Source of the DNA: Xenopus tropicalis
Taxonomy: Eukaryota > Chordata > Amphibia > Anura > Pipidae
NCBI RefSeq assembly: GCF_000004195.4
Contig: NC_030678.2
Coordinates: 136,959,047 to 137,023,046 of the forward strand
Length of the DNA: 64,000 bases
Reading direction: 5' to 3'
In this document: one piece after another, positions 1-9,973 of the stretch
Layout of the letters: every line of letters starts with the position of its first letter
Position numbering within the stretch: the first letter of the stretch is position 1
Notes under the pieces: model-generated
Told to the model about the DNA's origin: nothing
Database searches by the model: none
Seen by the model: only the letters and a program-made list of their open reading frames with translations
Made by a program: the position numbers and the translations under genes

Positions 1-1322
1 TGTCGGCCAATTGCCACTGCAAAGGGCTGCTGTACTCATGTACTGTATCATGCAAAATAAGCATAAGGTCCGGGGAATAAGGGGGAACTCTTTCAAAAGC
101 TGTCAGTATTATTTCTTTTAGAAAGCTGTGCACATTAATGTTAGCTCCAGCCTGGAAGGCGCACAGTACAACTGCTCCCACCCATGAACCTTCTTGTACT
201 TTAAACTCATGCAAATTTTAATGAATACAGTAAGTTAAAGGTATTTTGGGTTTGTGGGTCCTGATTTTTAAAATGAAAATAGAAGGAAAATATAAAATGT
301 GGGAATATTCAGCCTTCAGTTAAAGAACGAGTCTGTTCACAAAGGTCTCCTTTCCCTTTTTATTTATTCATGAAAAAAATGTGATTGTGAAGTAGAATGT
401 TGGTACATTTAGAGAAATATCCCAGCATTTCCATTGCTCTGGGAGACGTTCCTGGGGTGTCGATGCAATTCTATAGACATTTAGTTACATCTGGAGAATA
501 AACAATGTTCTGTTCTTTACTTTGGGTGTTAATGCAGAATCTGTGCACAGATCAGTTGTAGCTTGATTTATGGGGTCTCCACCTCCTTTTTGTCAGTTTT
601 TTAAGGCAGTACAATGTTGCACCTTCTTTAACACACACATTTTCTCTGCAGTAATTGATCAAAACATCCACTATGTTTATCACAGATTATTTACAAGTTT
701 GTTCAGTAAGGGATTGACTGGGGGCAAGAGAATAAGTAGATAAAGAAACCCCTTCCCGACACCAATGGCTTATTTTACGCCTCTTTGATCTTAGTTTATT
801 AAGATATATGTAATAGGTGACACTCAGTCTTGATTTATCCCAGTGACATAACTACCAGGCGAGCAGCACCCGGGCCTACCCCCTTAGTGGAGTCCACCTG
901 AGTCACCTTGGGCGCTGCAAGGAGACCTGAGAATAAGACCATATGCAAAGGTTTAGTTTTTGCACCAGGGTTGCCACCTTTTCTGGTAAAAATACCAGCC
1001 TTCCCATTTCTTTGTGTTTTTTCCTATTATTAACATTTCATAAAGCATAATTTTTAATGACTGGGCTGACAAAATACCAGCCAACCCCAGTGGTCCCCTA
1101 TTTATGCCACTGATTTATTCATTTATATAACTGGCTTTCTAAGACTTGCGGCTTATTGGACATTGCAGGCAATGCTCCTTTTAAACCAAGCCAAAAAACC
1201 TTCTGCCCAAACTCTCAAATTAATTTTGTTGTTGATCACATCTTATTCTTCACCAAAGGTTTTGTTTAATTATTCTAAAGGTGATGGCCTTAAATACTAA
1301 AGAACTGTCCTAACATTTCCAG
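1..1322 (+). other. kcnh3 intron, no exon recognised
   Basis: The stretch upstream of the pore exon must be intronic, because exon 1323 starts mid-codon after a consensus acceptor (tttccag). About 960-1105 there is a fragment containing agggttgccacc, the end motif of the frog hAT-like elements described at 39657 and 43788. Nothing else was recognised. Confidence 0.6.
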
Positions 1323-1592
1323 GTTGGCTACAGGAGCTGGCAAGGCGTTTGGAAACCCCTTACTATGTGGGGAAAAGGAATAGCAGTCAATGTTTTACTC
1401 CCCAAAATAATAACAGTGAGGAGGCAGCCAACAAGACAGACATGGTGTTACTTGGAGGACCCTCACTTAGGAGTTCTTATATCACATCCTTGTACTTTGC
1501 ACTCAGTAGCCTGACTAGTGTAGGATTTGGAAATGTGTCTGCCAACACTGACACAGAGAAGATCTTCTCCTTATGTATCATGTTGATTGGAG
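1323..1592 (+). CDS. kcnh3: kcnh3 exon: end of S5, turret, pore helix, selectivity filter, start of S6
   Basis: The exon reads from [14 protein letters not shown] through a turret rich in Asn and Ser (NSS and NKT are potential N-glycosylation sites) to [20 protein letters not shown]. It then gives the filter [12 protein letters not shown] and the beginning of S6. The GFG signature is typical of Elk and Erg channels. It is 270 nt long with phase 1 at both ends, and the donor is gtaag. Confidence 0.93.
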
Positions 1593-4500
1593 GTAAGATT
1601 TTAAAAACAAAATACATCAGACATTCTATATTCACAATATAATAGTATGTACAAAAATGGCTCCCAAACTAATTAAGCTGCTGAGGAGCCATAGCAGGGG
1701 TCTCTCCAGGCCCAGACTGGCAATCTGTGGATTCAGGAAAATGCCAGAGGGGCTGCTGTAAGATGCCACAGACAGTCACTATTTATTGGGTTGGTGGGGG
1801 CTGTTTGGGCCTCTGTGTACCTGACATGCCAGGACCTATTTTTTGCCCCAGTCCAGATATGGACCTGTCAGTTTTGTAAAAGATTTGACTTCATTATACT
1901 TCACTATACTTGGGAAGAGGAGGTTAAGGGAACATTGTATGTAATATTAGGAACAGAAATGCAATAATAACAATTTTTTTCCATTTTTGTTAAAAAATGG
2001 CCCTCCATCTGCCACTGGAATGCAATAATATAATTAGTTTCCTTATACAGTATGTACATTTCTGAAATACATATATAATGTATAAATATGACCTTAAACT
2101 ATTGTACATGCAGCATTTTTTAAACACAGGGTTTCAGGTCACCCTCTCAGCACTGGATCTTTCTCTCTGCAGCACTGATGCACGCCCTGGTCTTTGGAAA
2201 TGTGACAGCAATAATCCAGCGCCTTTATGCCAGACGCTTCCTCTATCATAGTCGTACCCGGGATCTGCGAGATTACATCCGTATCCATGCCATCCCCAAA
2301 CCTCTCAAACAGCGCATGCTGGAGTACGTGCAGACCACATGGACCATGAATAATGGCATTGACACTAATCAGGTGGGAGCCATTGTTGTGTTATATCAGG
2401 GATCCCCAACCTTTCTTACTCATGAGCCACATTAAAATGTAAAAAGACTTGGGGAGCAACACAAGCATAAAACATGTTCCTGGGTTTCCAACTAAGTACT
2501 GTTATTGGCTATTTGGTAGCCCCTATGGGGACTGGCAGCCTACAGGAGGCTCTGTTTGGCAATACATCTGGTTTTTATGCAACCAAAACTTGCCCCCAAG
2601 CCAAGAATGTAAAAATAAGAACCTGCTTTGAGGCCACTAGGAGCAACATCCAAGGGATTGGGGAGCAACATGTTGCTCACGAGTCACTGGTTGGGGATCA
2701 CTGTGTTATATATACAAACCTCAAAATAAGCATGGTGGTAGTAATGTGGTCTTCACAATACAGTGAACAAGCTTCCACAAAGAGACCAGTGGATACAAAA
2801 TAACAATATTTTTCTCTATAATGTAAATGCCTCCTTGACCCCATGGCAGTTTTGTAAGCAGGGTTACAAAATCCAGCCTGGAAACTGTCGCTCATTAAAC
2901 ATGCTGTGACTGCCATCCATGAACATTCAATAAGTCAAAGGATCAGAATCCAGTTGCTGAATAAGGAACTCTCTGAATAAAATACACTTTACGACCACTT
3001 TTTTAAAATCTGACTCATCAATATCTCATTGCAAGAACTGTTTTTTAACGCTCTATTTCCAAATCATGTTATCTGTACCCAAGAAGACATTATATCAGCC
3101 ATAGAGTAGAAAACTGAAGTTGTAGTAGACAACACAATAATAGGAGTTTTATATGATGAACAATTTTTTTACCAAGCAGCAATTATACTGTTCAATAGGC
3201 CTCACATCCTGCCATATCGCTGCCAATCTAGTAATGATGTTATTATTCTGCAATTTATTATGCAACAGACAAAAAGCATTTAAACACTGTTTGCATTTTA
3301 ATAAAGTGTTTCTTTTTTTCACAGCTTCTGCACAGTCTTCCAGATGAACTGAGAGCTGATATTGCCATGCATCTCAACAGGGAGCTCTTGCAGTCGCCGC
3401 TGTTTGCCTTGGCTAGTCGTGGCTGTCTGCGGTCCCTGTCGCTAAACATCAGACGTTCCTTCTGTACCCCAGGAGAGTACCTGATCCGACAGGGTGATGC
3501 TTTGGAGGCCTTATACTGTGTGTGTTCGGGATCTATGGAAGTTCTCAAGGACGGGGTGGTGTTGGCAATTCTAGGTCTGCAGAAGAGCAAGCCTGTGCTG
3601 TGTTGTTGTAAGCCTGTGCCTTCTATTTGCAGTTAGATGTTAGGTCATAAAGGGCGTCTTGCCACTAGCAATCAGATCAGTAATATAGAGACAGAGCAGT
3701 CATAGTAAGGTATTTGAACACGCAACCAGAGGCCTGGTCAGATCAGGCTAATTCAATCATTTGGCCTAAGGACCAACTGGTCCTCATCGGATGGAATTTT
3801 TGAACCAGTCCAATAGATACCTGGCTGATTCCTGACCAGATGTTTAACAGGCCATATACATAGGACAATAAACTACTAACTTGGTCTAAAGTGGTCGATT
3901 AGGCAACCAGTGTTGGCCTGCATATGGCAAGCTTCAATATATTGGTCCTCTAATTATCATTTGCTCTCTTTAATCTTGTTTACATGGATTAGAATTATTT
4001 GTGCATTCTGTCCTAAAGGTTCTTAGAACTAATGTGACTGGATGCCTGCCTAGGGGCAGATTTCAGCAACATTTTATGCTAAATATTTATACAATTAGTT
4101 CAAACCAAATTATGTTTGTCCATTAGTTAACCCTGTAGTGGACCCAAAGCATGTCAGGCCAGATTTCTGGCCAACATGGACCCAATTGCTTGTTGACTGT
4201 TTATATTACTCATAAATGTTCAGTTGCCTTTACCTAAGCATCAGTACATAGGACGATATGATAGGGTGATAGGGTGGTATATTAGCGCTGTGAAGATCCT
4301 TCTTACAAAATATTTGTATTTTTTGTCGCTATTCCCTATCTCTCTCTTCTCAAAGAAAACTTCCATAAATTATTTTAAAGGCTTACATTGTGAGTAATGT
4401 CAGGCTTTGATCACACTGATGGCTATTTCTAATGGGTAAACTACCTGCAGCTCTGTTAGTCCAATAATATTTGTTTTTCCTACACCCTTTCTCAGGCAAC

Positions 4501-7500
4501 ATTGAACATCATCAGTTTGGCATAACATTTGCCAACAAAGCCAGTGCTGGCCTGTTGTTTCCATCTTAAGGTCTGTCTCTGACTTGACTTTTCTTTCTCT
4601 GCGGTAAATAAACACAGACATATCCAATTAGGATGACATTTAAATAGCTGCCTTAAAGCAATTAATCTTTTTCTGATTGGATGATGTCTTTCATGAAGGA
4701 AATATATATTTTCTTTTTTAAAACAAAGGACTTATAGAAATAGAACTTACATAATATAACATGATTAAAATAGGATTTACATTTACCTTAGTGTAGATAA
4801 ATCTCACTACACATCCTTCTCTACACCAAAAATGTATTCTTGTGTGTGTGGGTTTCTTCTTTGTTGGGGTTTTCATTAGTCAGTTTATTCTTATTCCTTG
4901 ACTTTGTTATTTATTGTTCTCTGTCATACATAAACAAAAAAACAGTATTGAAAAAAAATGTTATGGCCTCACTTTTATATTCATGGGTCAAGTTTAAGGG
5001 AATGTGCCATACAAGGTTATTCTAACCTAACCGCAGAAGAGCCATATACATGTGTTGGACAGTTGTGAATACTGTTTCAAATATCAGTGTAACCTACCCA
5101 GCTGGTAGTACAGCACCATGCTAAGGTGGGTTGATTTCTTGAGGCCATTGATCTCTGAATATGAATACTGTACCTTTGGTATTTGTTGCTGATACAGTAT
5201 ATTGCTTTGTGCAGAGCCGAGCTCAGTGCGCTCCCCCAACTGATTCAGCAAAAACACATTTTTCTGTTTCTCTGTTTCCTTAGGAAAGGGAGATTTAATT
5301 GGCTGTGAGCTTTGTTCCGAGGATATAGTAATCAAATCAAATGCTGATGTCAAGGCATTAACATATTGTGACCTCCAGGGGATCGGTCAAAGGGGCCTCC
5401 GTGACACATTATCCCTTTACCCTGAATATGCCCAGAAATTCACCTGTCAGATCACAAAGCAACTGAGCTACAATCTGGGAGGCAGCAAGTGCGCACATGA
5501 GGTGAGAGAGTTCATACACAAAAGATCAACCATCTCTGTTCTCTTACCCCACTACTGCTGCCCTGTGCTGCTTTCTCTCTTTCACTCTTGCATTTCAGCA
5601 CTTGCTTCACTTATTAAGGCAGGTACTTAGCTACAAGACCCATAAATGGCTATAGGACTGCAGAAAACCTGTCTGCTAATTGTTGAATTATAAAGACCAA
5701 TTCAGAATAGAGCCACTTAAAAAGTAACAGTTGTTGGGAGCTTTTGTTTATTAATAGCTAGCTGCTGATTTTATTTGGACTCTAGCTGCATGGAAATATG
5801 GAAGAGAACTGCCCTCTAATATTCACAACAACATGAATGTGGAAGCAGTGGGCCAGGCAATATACTTTTCATGAGATAACAGTGTGATTTTCTTTCTTAG
5901 AGTGATGTCTATGCTCAGCAATTATTTGAAAATCAGAACTCTCATGGCAAAAGACAAGAAGAATCACCAAAGTTCAGTGTTTCACTCACTCCCCAAAAAT
6001 CCCCTCATCTGTGCTCCTCTCCGTCACGGTTTTCCCTTTGCAGCCCTCGCCGCACTGCTAAAGAAATGACACTTAGCCACACTCCCACTGGGGTTGGTGC
6101 TAGAGAACTGGACATCCCATGCGTATCCTATGCCAGACCTACAGAACTCAGCCCAAGGTAAGTCTTTTATTGTTCTCTGGACTGACTTGTGCATTGACAT
6201 TTATAATATACTGGGGATATTTTTCTTTGCAGGGTGGTAGATGGGATAGAAGAGGAAAATTCCACTGCAGTCCCAGAGAGGTTTAACTTTCCAGAATGTA
6301 ACAACCCTCCAGCTACTTCTGGAGGTAACCACATACATCTGTTGTGTACACATTTATTCAGGAACCGACCACAAAGAAATGACTGCCAAGTGACTGCCTA
6401 TTGGGGGTGTAGCTGTTGCCATGATGATGAACATATTTCTAGTTCAGTATTTTCTCTCTAATAGTTCATCATTTGTTCATTCTGCTTACAGAGCCTTTGT
6501 TTTTATCCACGGAGCCAAGAGCTACTGACAATATGGAGAGACTTAGCCAAGCAGTGAGTGTCATGTTCTTGTTCAATCCCAGTCCTACCTGTCTAAAAAT
6601 GTTTTGAATATAAAGAGATTGAATGTGATAGATATGTCTCTTTTAAGTGTAATTTAGACTCGCATTGGGACAATTTGATTAAATATGAGGTTTGCATGTC
6701 TAGTAACCCATAGTACTCAAAAATGTGTTTGCGGTGACCAGCAAGCAAAGAGAAACTTTACTTCTTTTGTTTCTTTGACCATAAACCAAACATTCATGTA
6801 TTTTGACCTTTAATCTACAGGAGTGATTCAGGTTTAGTAAACATTTAAACTAAAGATTAAAATGAATCTTTATTACAGGCAAAACAATCCAATTGGGGTT
6901 ATATCATGTTTAAATGATTGTATAGAGATCCAAATTATGGAAAGACTGCCGGTCCCGAGCATTCTAGATAACAGTAGGCTGCTATGAAAGATTGCAATGA
7001 AGACAGTAATAATAAAAATGATCAAAGAATAGTAATAAAGACTGAAAATAAATTGCTTTATTCCCCCAGGTGTCAGACCTGTCCTCCCAGGTGCAAGAGC
7101 TGAGGGAAGGGCTGCAGGCTCTGCGTCATGCAATGCATGTGTCTGTCATGCCCTGCGGTGCCTCTCCCTGCTTCCATAGAAGAGACTTGCTCATGCAGTG
7201 TGAGGCCGGGGCACTTACTACTGGGGATACTGCAACCACATGCCCATCGCTCTTTCATCCTCCAAGGGTAGAAAAAAACTCCCATATTTGCTATATAAGT
7301 CCTGTCCCATCTTGCTCAGAAAGACATTTATCCTGGCTTTGGGGGCCCACCCACCCCTCTGTGGCTCCATTTAAGAGGATTTGAACAGAACGAGCCGCTC
7401 AATTCTGGGCCTCCATCAACTGCAGTGGAAGATTTCAATGGCAGAACTGTCAAAAAAGACTATGTAACCACTGATCTTCAAGCTCTAGAAATGCACTCTA

Positions 7501-7568
7501 TCTCTTCACAGAAAGGAGGTGACACAGAGCCAAGCTTCTGTACCAGAGATAAAGGAACAGGAGTATGA
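1323..7568 (+). CDS. kcnh3: kcnh3-like Elk potassium channel, 3' half (8 exons)
   Basis: This is the C-terminal half of a voltage-gated K+ channel of the EAG/Elk family, a plasma-membrane tetramer. Coding exons are 1323-1592, 2173-2372, 3325-3574, 5284-5501, 5901-6157, 6233-6324, 6492-6553 and 7070-7568; all have AG/GT borders and matching phases. In order they encode the end of S5 and the turret, the selectivity filter SVGFGN, S6, the C-linker, the cyclic-nucleotide-binding homology domain, a poorly conserved tail, a coiled-coil-like segment and a terminus ending GTGV. From memory of the family, the C-linker stretch [19 protein letters not shown] and the GTGV end fit KCNH3 better than KCNH4 or KCNH8. 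The PAS domain and S1-S4 must lie before base 1. The last exon contains a frameshift (see findings). The family call is near certain; the paralogue call is a little less so. Confidence 0.88.
1708..1870 (+). repeat. Dispersed 'cagactggcaatctgtgg' repeat, copy 1
   Basis: The segment begins aggcccagactggcaatctg and ends near gtccagatatggacctg, so its two ends are partly inverted. Related copies in this window lie at 11631, 19247 (inverted), 43709 (inverted and interrupted) and 63450. It is non-coding and lies in a kcnh3 intron. Confidence 0.8.
2173..2372 (+). CDS. kcnh3: kcnh3 exon: S6 and C-linker
   Basis: The exon continues S6 ([20 protein letters not shown]) into the C-linker ([10 protein letters not shown], then [13 protein letters not shown]), which couples the cyclic-nucleotide-binding homology domain to the gate. 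It ends NNGIDTNQ in phase 0 at a gtggg donor. A second M-x-x-VFGN-type S6 is not present, so this is the single gate-lining helix. Confidence 0.93.
2397..2703. mobile_element. hAT-like miniature transposon in a kcnh3 intron
   Basis: The element starts cagggatccccaacc and ends ggttggggatcactg, imperfect terminal inverted repeats of about 15 bp. It is bounded by a perfect 8-bp target duplication, tgttatat at 2389-2396 and 2704-2711. Length is 307 bp and there is no coding capacity. An 8-bp duplication is characteristic of hAT transposases, so the class is inferred from that. Confidence 0.85.
3325..3574 (+). CDS. kcnh3: kcnh3 exon: cyclic-nucleotide-binding homology domain, first part
   Basis: The exon encodes [20 protein letters not shown], then the beta-roll of the domain ([36 protein letters not shown]). 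Elk channels do not need cAMP for opening; an intrinsic ligand normally fills this pocket. The donor is gtctgc, weaker than consensus, but the reading phase (1 nt into the Gly codon) matches the next exon exactly. Confidence 0.93.
3640..5283 (+). other. kcnh3 intron with possible repeat remnant
   Basis: No exon is seen. About 3740-3900 contains gatcaggc, ggaccaactggtcc and similar short inverted words that resemble a degraded inverted-repeat transposon, but I could not define ends. The rest is AT-rich, featureless intron. Confidence 0.4.
5284..5501 (+). CDS. kcnh3: kcnh3 exon: end of CNBHD
   Basis: The exon begins [16 protein letters not shown], completes the cyclic-nucleotide-binding homology domain, and continues [14 protein letters not shown] and LYPEYAQKF, the segment following the domain in Elk channels. 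It ends [13 protein letters not shown] at a ggtgag border, phase 0. The acceptor is tttccttag. Confidence 0.93.
5901..6157 (+). CDS. kcnh3: kcnh3 exon: low-complexity cytoplasmic tail
   Basis: The exon encodes a Ser/Pro-rich stretch (for example [18 protein letters not shown]) that is poorly conserved in this family and lies after the CNBHD. It is supported by acceptor ttcttag, donor gtaagt and a frame that continues into the conserved VVDGIE segment of the next exon. Confidence 0.85.
6233..6324 (+). CDS. kcnh3: kcnh3 exon: VVDGIE tail segment
   Basis: This 92-nt exon encodes [19 protein letters not shown] and a short continuation. The PRVVDGIE motif is recognisable in KCNH3 C-termini. Borders are tttgcag and gtaacc; the phases (2 in, 1 out) agree with both neighbours. 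Confidence 0.86.
6492..6553 (+). CDS. kcnh3: kcnh3 exon: start of tail coiled coil
   Basis: This 62-nt micro-exon encodes [20 protein letters not shown] and one more residue, the start of a heptad pattern that continues in the next exon. The donor is gtgagt. It is too short for ORF-based detection and was found from phase and family similarity. Confidence 0.85.
7070..7568 (+). CDS. kcnh3: kcnh3 last coding exon, contains a +1 frameshift
   Basis: The exon opens with the heptad region [19 protein letters not shown] and runs through a Cys-rich tail to WLWGP. Its frame stops at 7382-7384 after FKRI. The frame one base later is open across the same region and continues for 62 codons to a stop at 7566-7568, ending TRDKGTGV. 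I recall human KCNH3 ending in a similar GTGV, so the genuine C-terminus is probably the shifted frame. An inserted base (or two missing) somewhere around 7340-7382 explains this, either as an assembly error at the G/C runs or as a real truncation. Confidence 0.8.
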
Positions 7569-7793
7569 AATGGTGGCCTCACAGTATGGGGGCTCTAACA
7601 GTACCGGGACTCTTCACCAAGTCTGGGAGCTAGGGAAGTGGGGGGGCAGTAATCCTGGGCCCCCTGTTAATTATATCATCTCTCAAATTGTGATGGAACA
7701 TCAATGTGAATGTGTTTTGGGGGTGGGGAAGGCCCATCCTCAGTGGTTTATGTCTTTATAATCAGTTACATATAACATATAAGTTATAAGTTA

Positions 7794-7799
7794 AATAAA
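7794..7799 (+). promoter_or_regulatory. Candidate kcnh3 polyadenylation signal
   Basis: AATAAA lies about 225 bp after the inferred kcnh3 stop, in an AT-rich 3' region. It is the first canonical hexamer after the gene, but the cleavage site cannot be confirmed from sequence. Confidence 0.45.
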
Positions 7800-8280
7800 T
7801 TGGACAATTTGAGCAACACAGAGTCCTGATTATATAAACTGTATTCACATGAAGGTGAGCAGCATTATCTGCAGTTCTAGTGACTAGTCTGCTGGCTACA
7901 AAGGTCAATGAGCCAGACTGGAGGCAATAGTAGCCAGGCTATTTGCTATATAAACGTTACAATAGGTATTTACCCAGGCTCAGGGCCCTCTGCACATCAG
8001 CAGTCAAATATATTTCCATCTGAGAGTCTGTGCAGTGTCGGGAACAAAACAAGGAGCAGCCCACAAGGTAATTGCCATTACTGAGAGAATGAGCTAGAGA
8101 TGTCACTTCAGACAGTCCATTGCTAATTACTATATTAACCATTGTAGGGCTTCATTATTTATGAATGAGATTTGCCCATAAGTTCGCGGATGGTCAGGAA
8201 ATGTTGCAGCTGTTTCATGTCTGAAAAGCTTTGAAACTTGCTTTACTAATCCAAATAAAAGAAAAGTATAAAATGAATTG

Positions 8281-8770
8281 TTAAAGGGGAACGCCACCCA
8301 AACACAACTTAAGCTTTTTGAAAAGTAAACATAATTTCAAGCAACTTTGCAATATACATCAATTTAACAATATGCAGCCTTTTCATGATTTTTAATGTAA
8401 TAATATGGTTTGGAACAGTTACCTAAGCCTAGCTCCCTATTCTCCTGCTGATCTGACTTCTTTAAGTAAAAGTAGTCACCTGTCCTCAGCCTGCCTCCTC
8501 CAAATCCCACAATTCCCTGCACACATGATGTCAATAAGGAAAGGAACATGACAGTAGTTCCTGCATGCTGTCTGTAAGCTGTGGAGAAGTTGTTACAATT
8601 TGTAACATCAATGTTTAAGTCCCTCCTCCCTGCTAACTGTTTTGCAGCTGGATTTCAACATATACAAATAGTATTTATTCATAGTTTTTGAAGGTACAGT
8701 GATAGGTATATTAGGGGTTTTAGTGTTGTGTCAGGCTCTTTAACAAATTTTGGTTTGGAGTTCCCCTTTA
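8281..8770. mobile_element. T2-like miniature transposon (TTAAAGGGGAA ends)
   Basis: It starts TTAAAGGGGAACGCCACCC and ends with the inverse, gtttggagttccccttta. Ends of the form TTAAAGG are known from the T2-MITE families abundant in Xenopus. The 3' target duplicate appears as ttat rather than ttaa. It has no coding capacity. It supports a frog origin for the window. Confidence 0.75.
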
Positions 8771-9005
8771 TTACACCGCTGTTTTGACTTTCAGCCAACT
8801 GTTTTCAACATGAATGCAATGAATAGCATTTGTGCAAAACATATGGAAGGATCACAAGTATAATCTGAGGAACAGGAGACCCGTAAGCTACTCCTGCCCC
8901 AGGAATGAAACACCCCATACAACTAATGAACAACTTTAATACAACTGACCAATAAGTTTGAGTTTCTTGCTATACAAACTTATATTAAACTTCATATCTC
9001 AGGCA

Positions 9006-9344
9006 TAGTGATGAGCGAATCTGTCCCGTTTTGCTTTGGCGAAAAATGCGCAAATGTTTCAAAAGATTCTTGAAATGGCGAAAAATTTGCGAAGCGGTGA
9101 AAATGTTGCGCGTCAAAAAAATTGTTGCCCACGGCTATTCTTTTGTTGCGCAGCTATTCTTCTGTTGCGCGGCTATTATTTTGTCGCACATGGCTATTCT
9201 TTTGTCACCTACGACAATATTTGGAGGTGCGGCAAATTTTTCTGCGGTGAATTTTTTCATCCATTTCGCGAAACAATCCGCCAATGGCGAAACACAGAAA
9301 TTTGCCGCAAATCCATGCCTGGCGAAACATTTCGCCCATCACTA
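9006..9344. mobile_element. hAT-like miniature transposon with perfect 8-bp target duplication
   Basis: The ends are tagtgatgagcgaa and ttcgcccatcacta. The flanks carry the identical 8-mer ctcaggca at 8998-9005 and 9345-9352. Length is 339 bp; the interior has repeated ttgttgcgc and ttttgtcgc words that create long but meaningless open frames (up to 138 codons). Confidence 0.88.
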
Positions 9345-9352
9345 CTCAGGCA

Positions 9353-9920
9353 CATTCATATCTATTATGTCAGCTAAACTACAACACAACCATCTAGAAA
9401 CTGTAACAAGTTCCACCACACAGGTGACAAGTTCACTGCTCCACTAAGCATGAATCTATATGCAGCAATGTTCTTTATATATTGGATTATTTTATGTTTA
9501 TATAAAAACAAGCTTTTATTTTGCTTGTTACTCTATCATATGCTATACAATTACCTGACACGCAAGAAACCAGTTCCTAGGCATTGTCCTAAGACAACCA
9601 CCAGTAGGGGTTTTTCTGAAACCAAAACTGTGTGTAGCATGGGGTTAACCCTCAGTAGCAGCTATTCCAGACACTAAAGCTTGTCTTCTTTGTGCACGTA
9701 AGAAATGCATTCAAGAGTCTATTGTCTTGTTTTCCTTCCTTAATACTCCATTAAGATCACAAAGTCCTAATTACCAGGCAGGAGGAAATTGAGCAAAGTG
9801 CTTATTGATTTACAGAAAGCCAACAGTAAATCTGCGGAAAGAGTATAGGGGGCACTGAGATCCTTGCAGGCAGTTTGGGTTTGGTTTGGCTGCTGAGAGG
9901 GTCTGGCACTTCAGCTGGGG
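9353..9920. other. Presumed upstream region of the S100 gene
   Basis: No gene or repeat is recognised. If the first S100 coding exon is right, its promoter and 5' UTR lie in or before this stretch. An in-frame TGA just upstream of the ATG at 9921 closes the reading frame. No convincing TATA box was assigned. Confidence 0.35.
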
Positions 9921-9973
9921 ATGGATAATACACCGAAGCAGGGGAGAACCGCTATGTTGTCTGTGGATGACAG
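9921..9973 (+). CDS. S100 exon 1 (predicted start and N-terminal extension)
   Basis: ATG at 9921 sits in a good context (ggggATGg) after an in-frame TGA. The exon encodes 17 codons plus AG and ends at a gtattt donor; the phase completes Arg with the first base of the next exon. A second in-frame ATG at 9954 would give a shorter start. The alternative is that translation begins at ATG 11870, reading unspliced into exon 2. The phase match favours exon 1, but transcript proof is missing. Confidence 0.6.

Noticed and set aside
9031..9447. Two overlapping plus-strand frames of 138 and 113 codons
   Set aside because: They fall mostly within the 9006-9344 miniature transposon and consist of its repeated ttgttgcgc words; no protein features.
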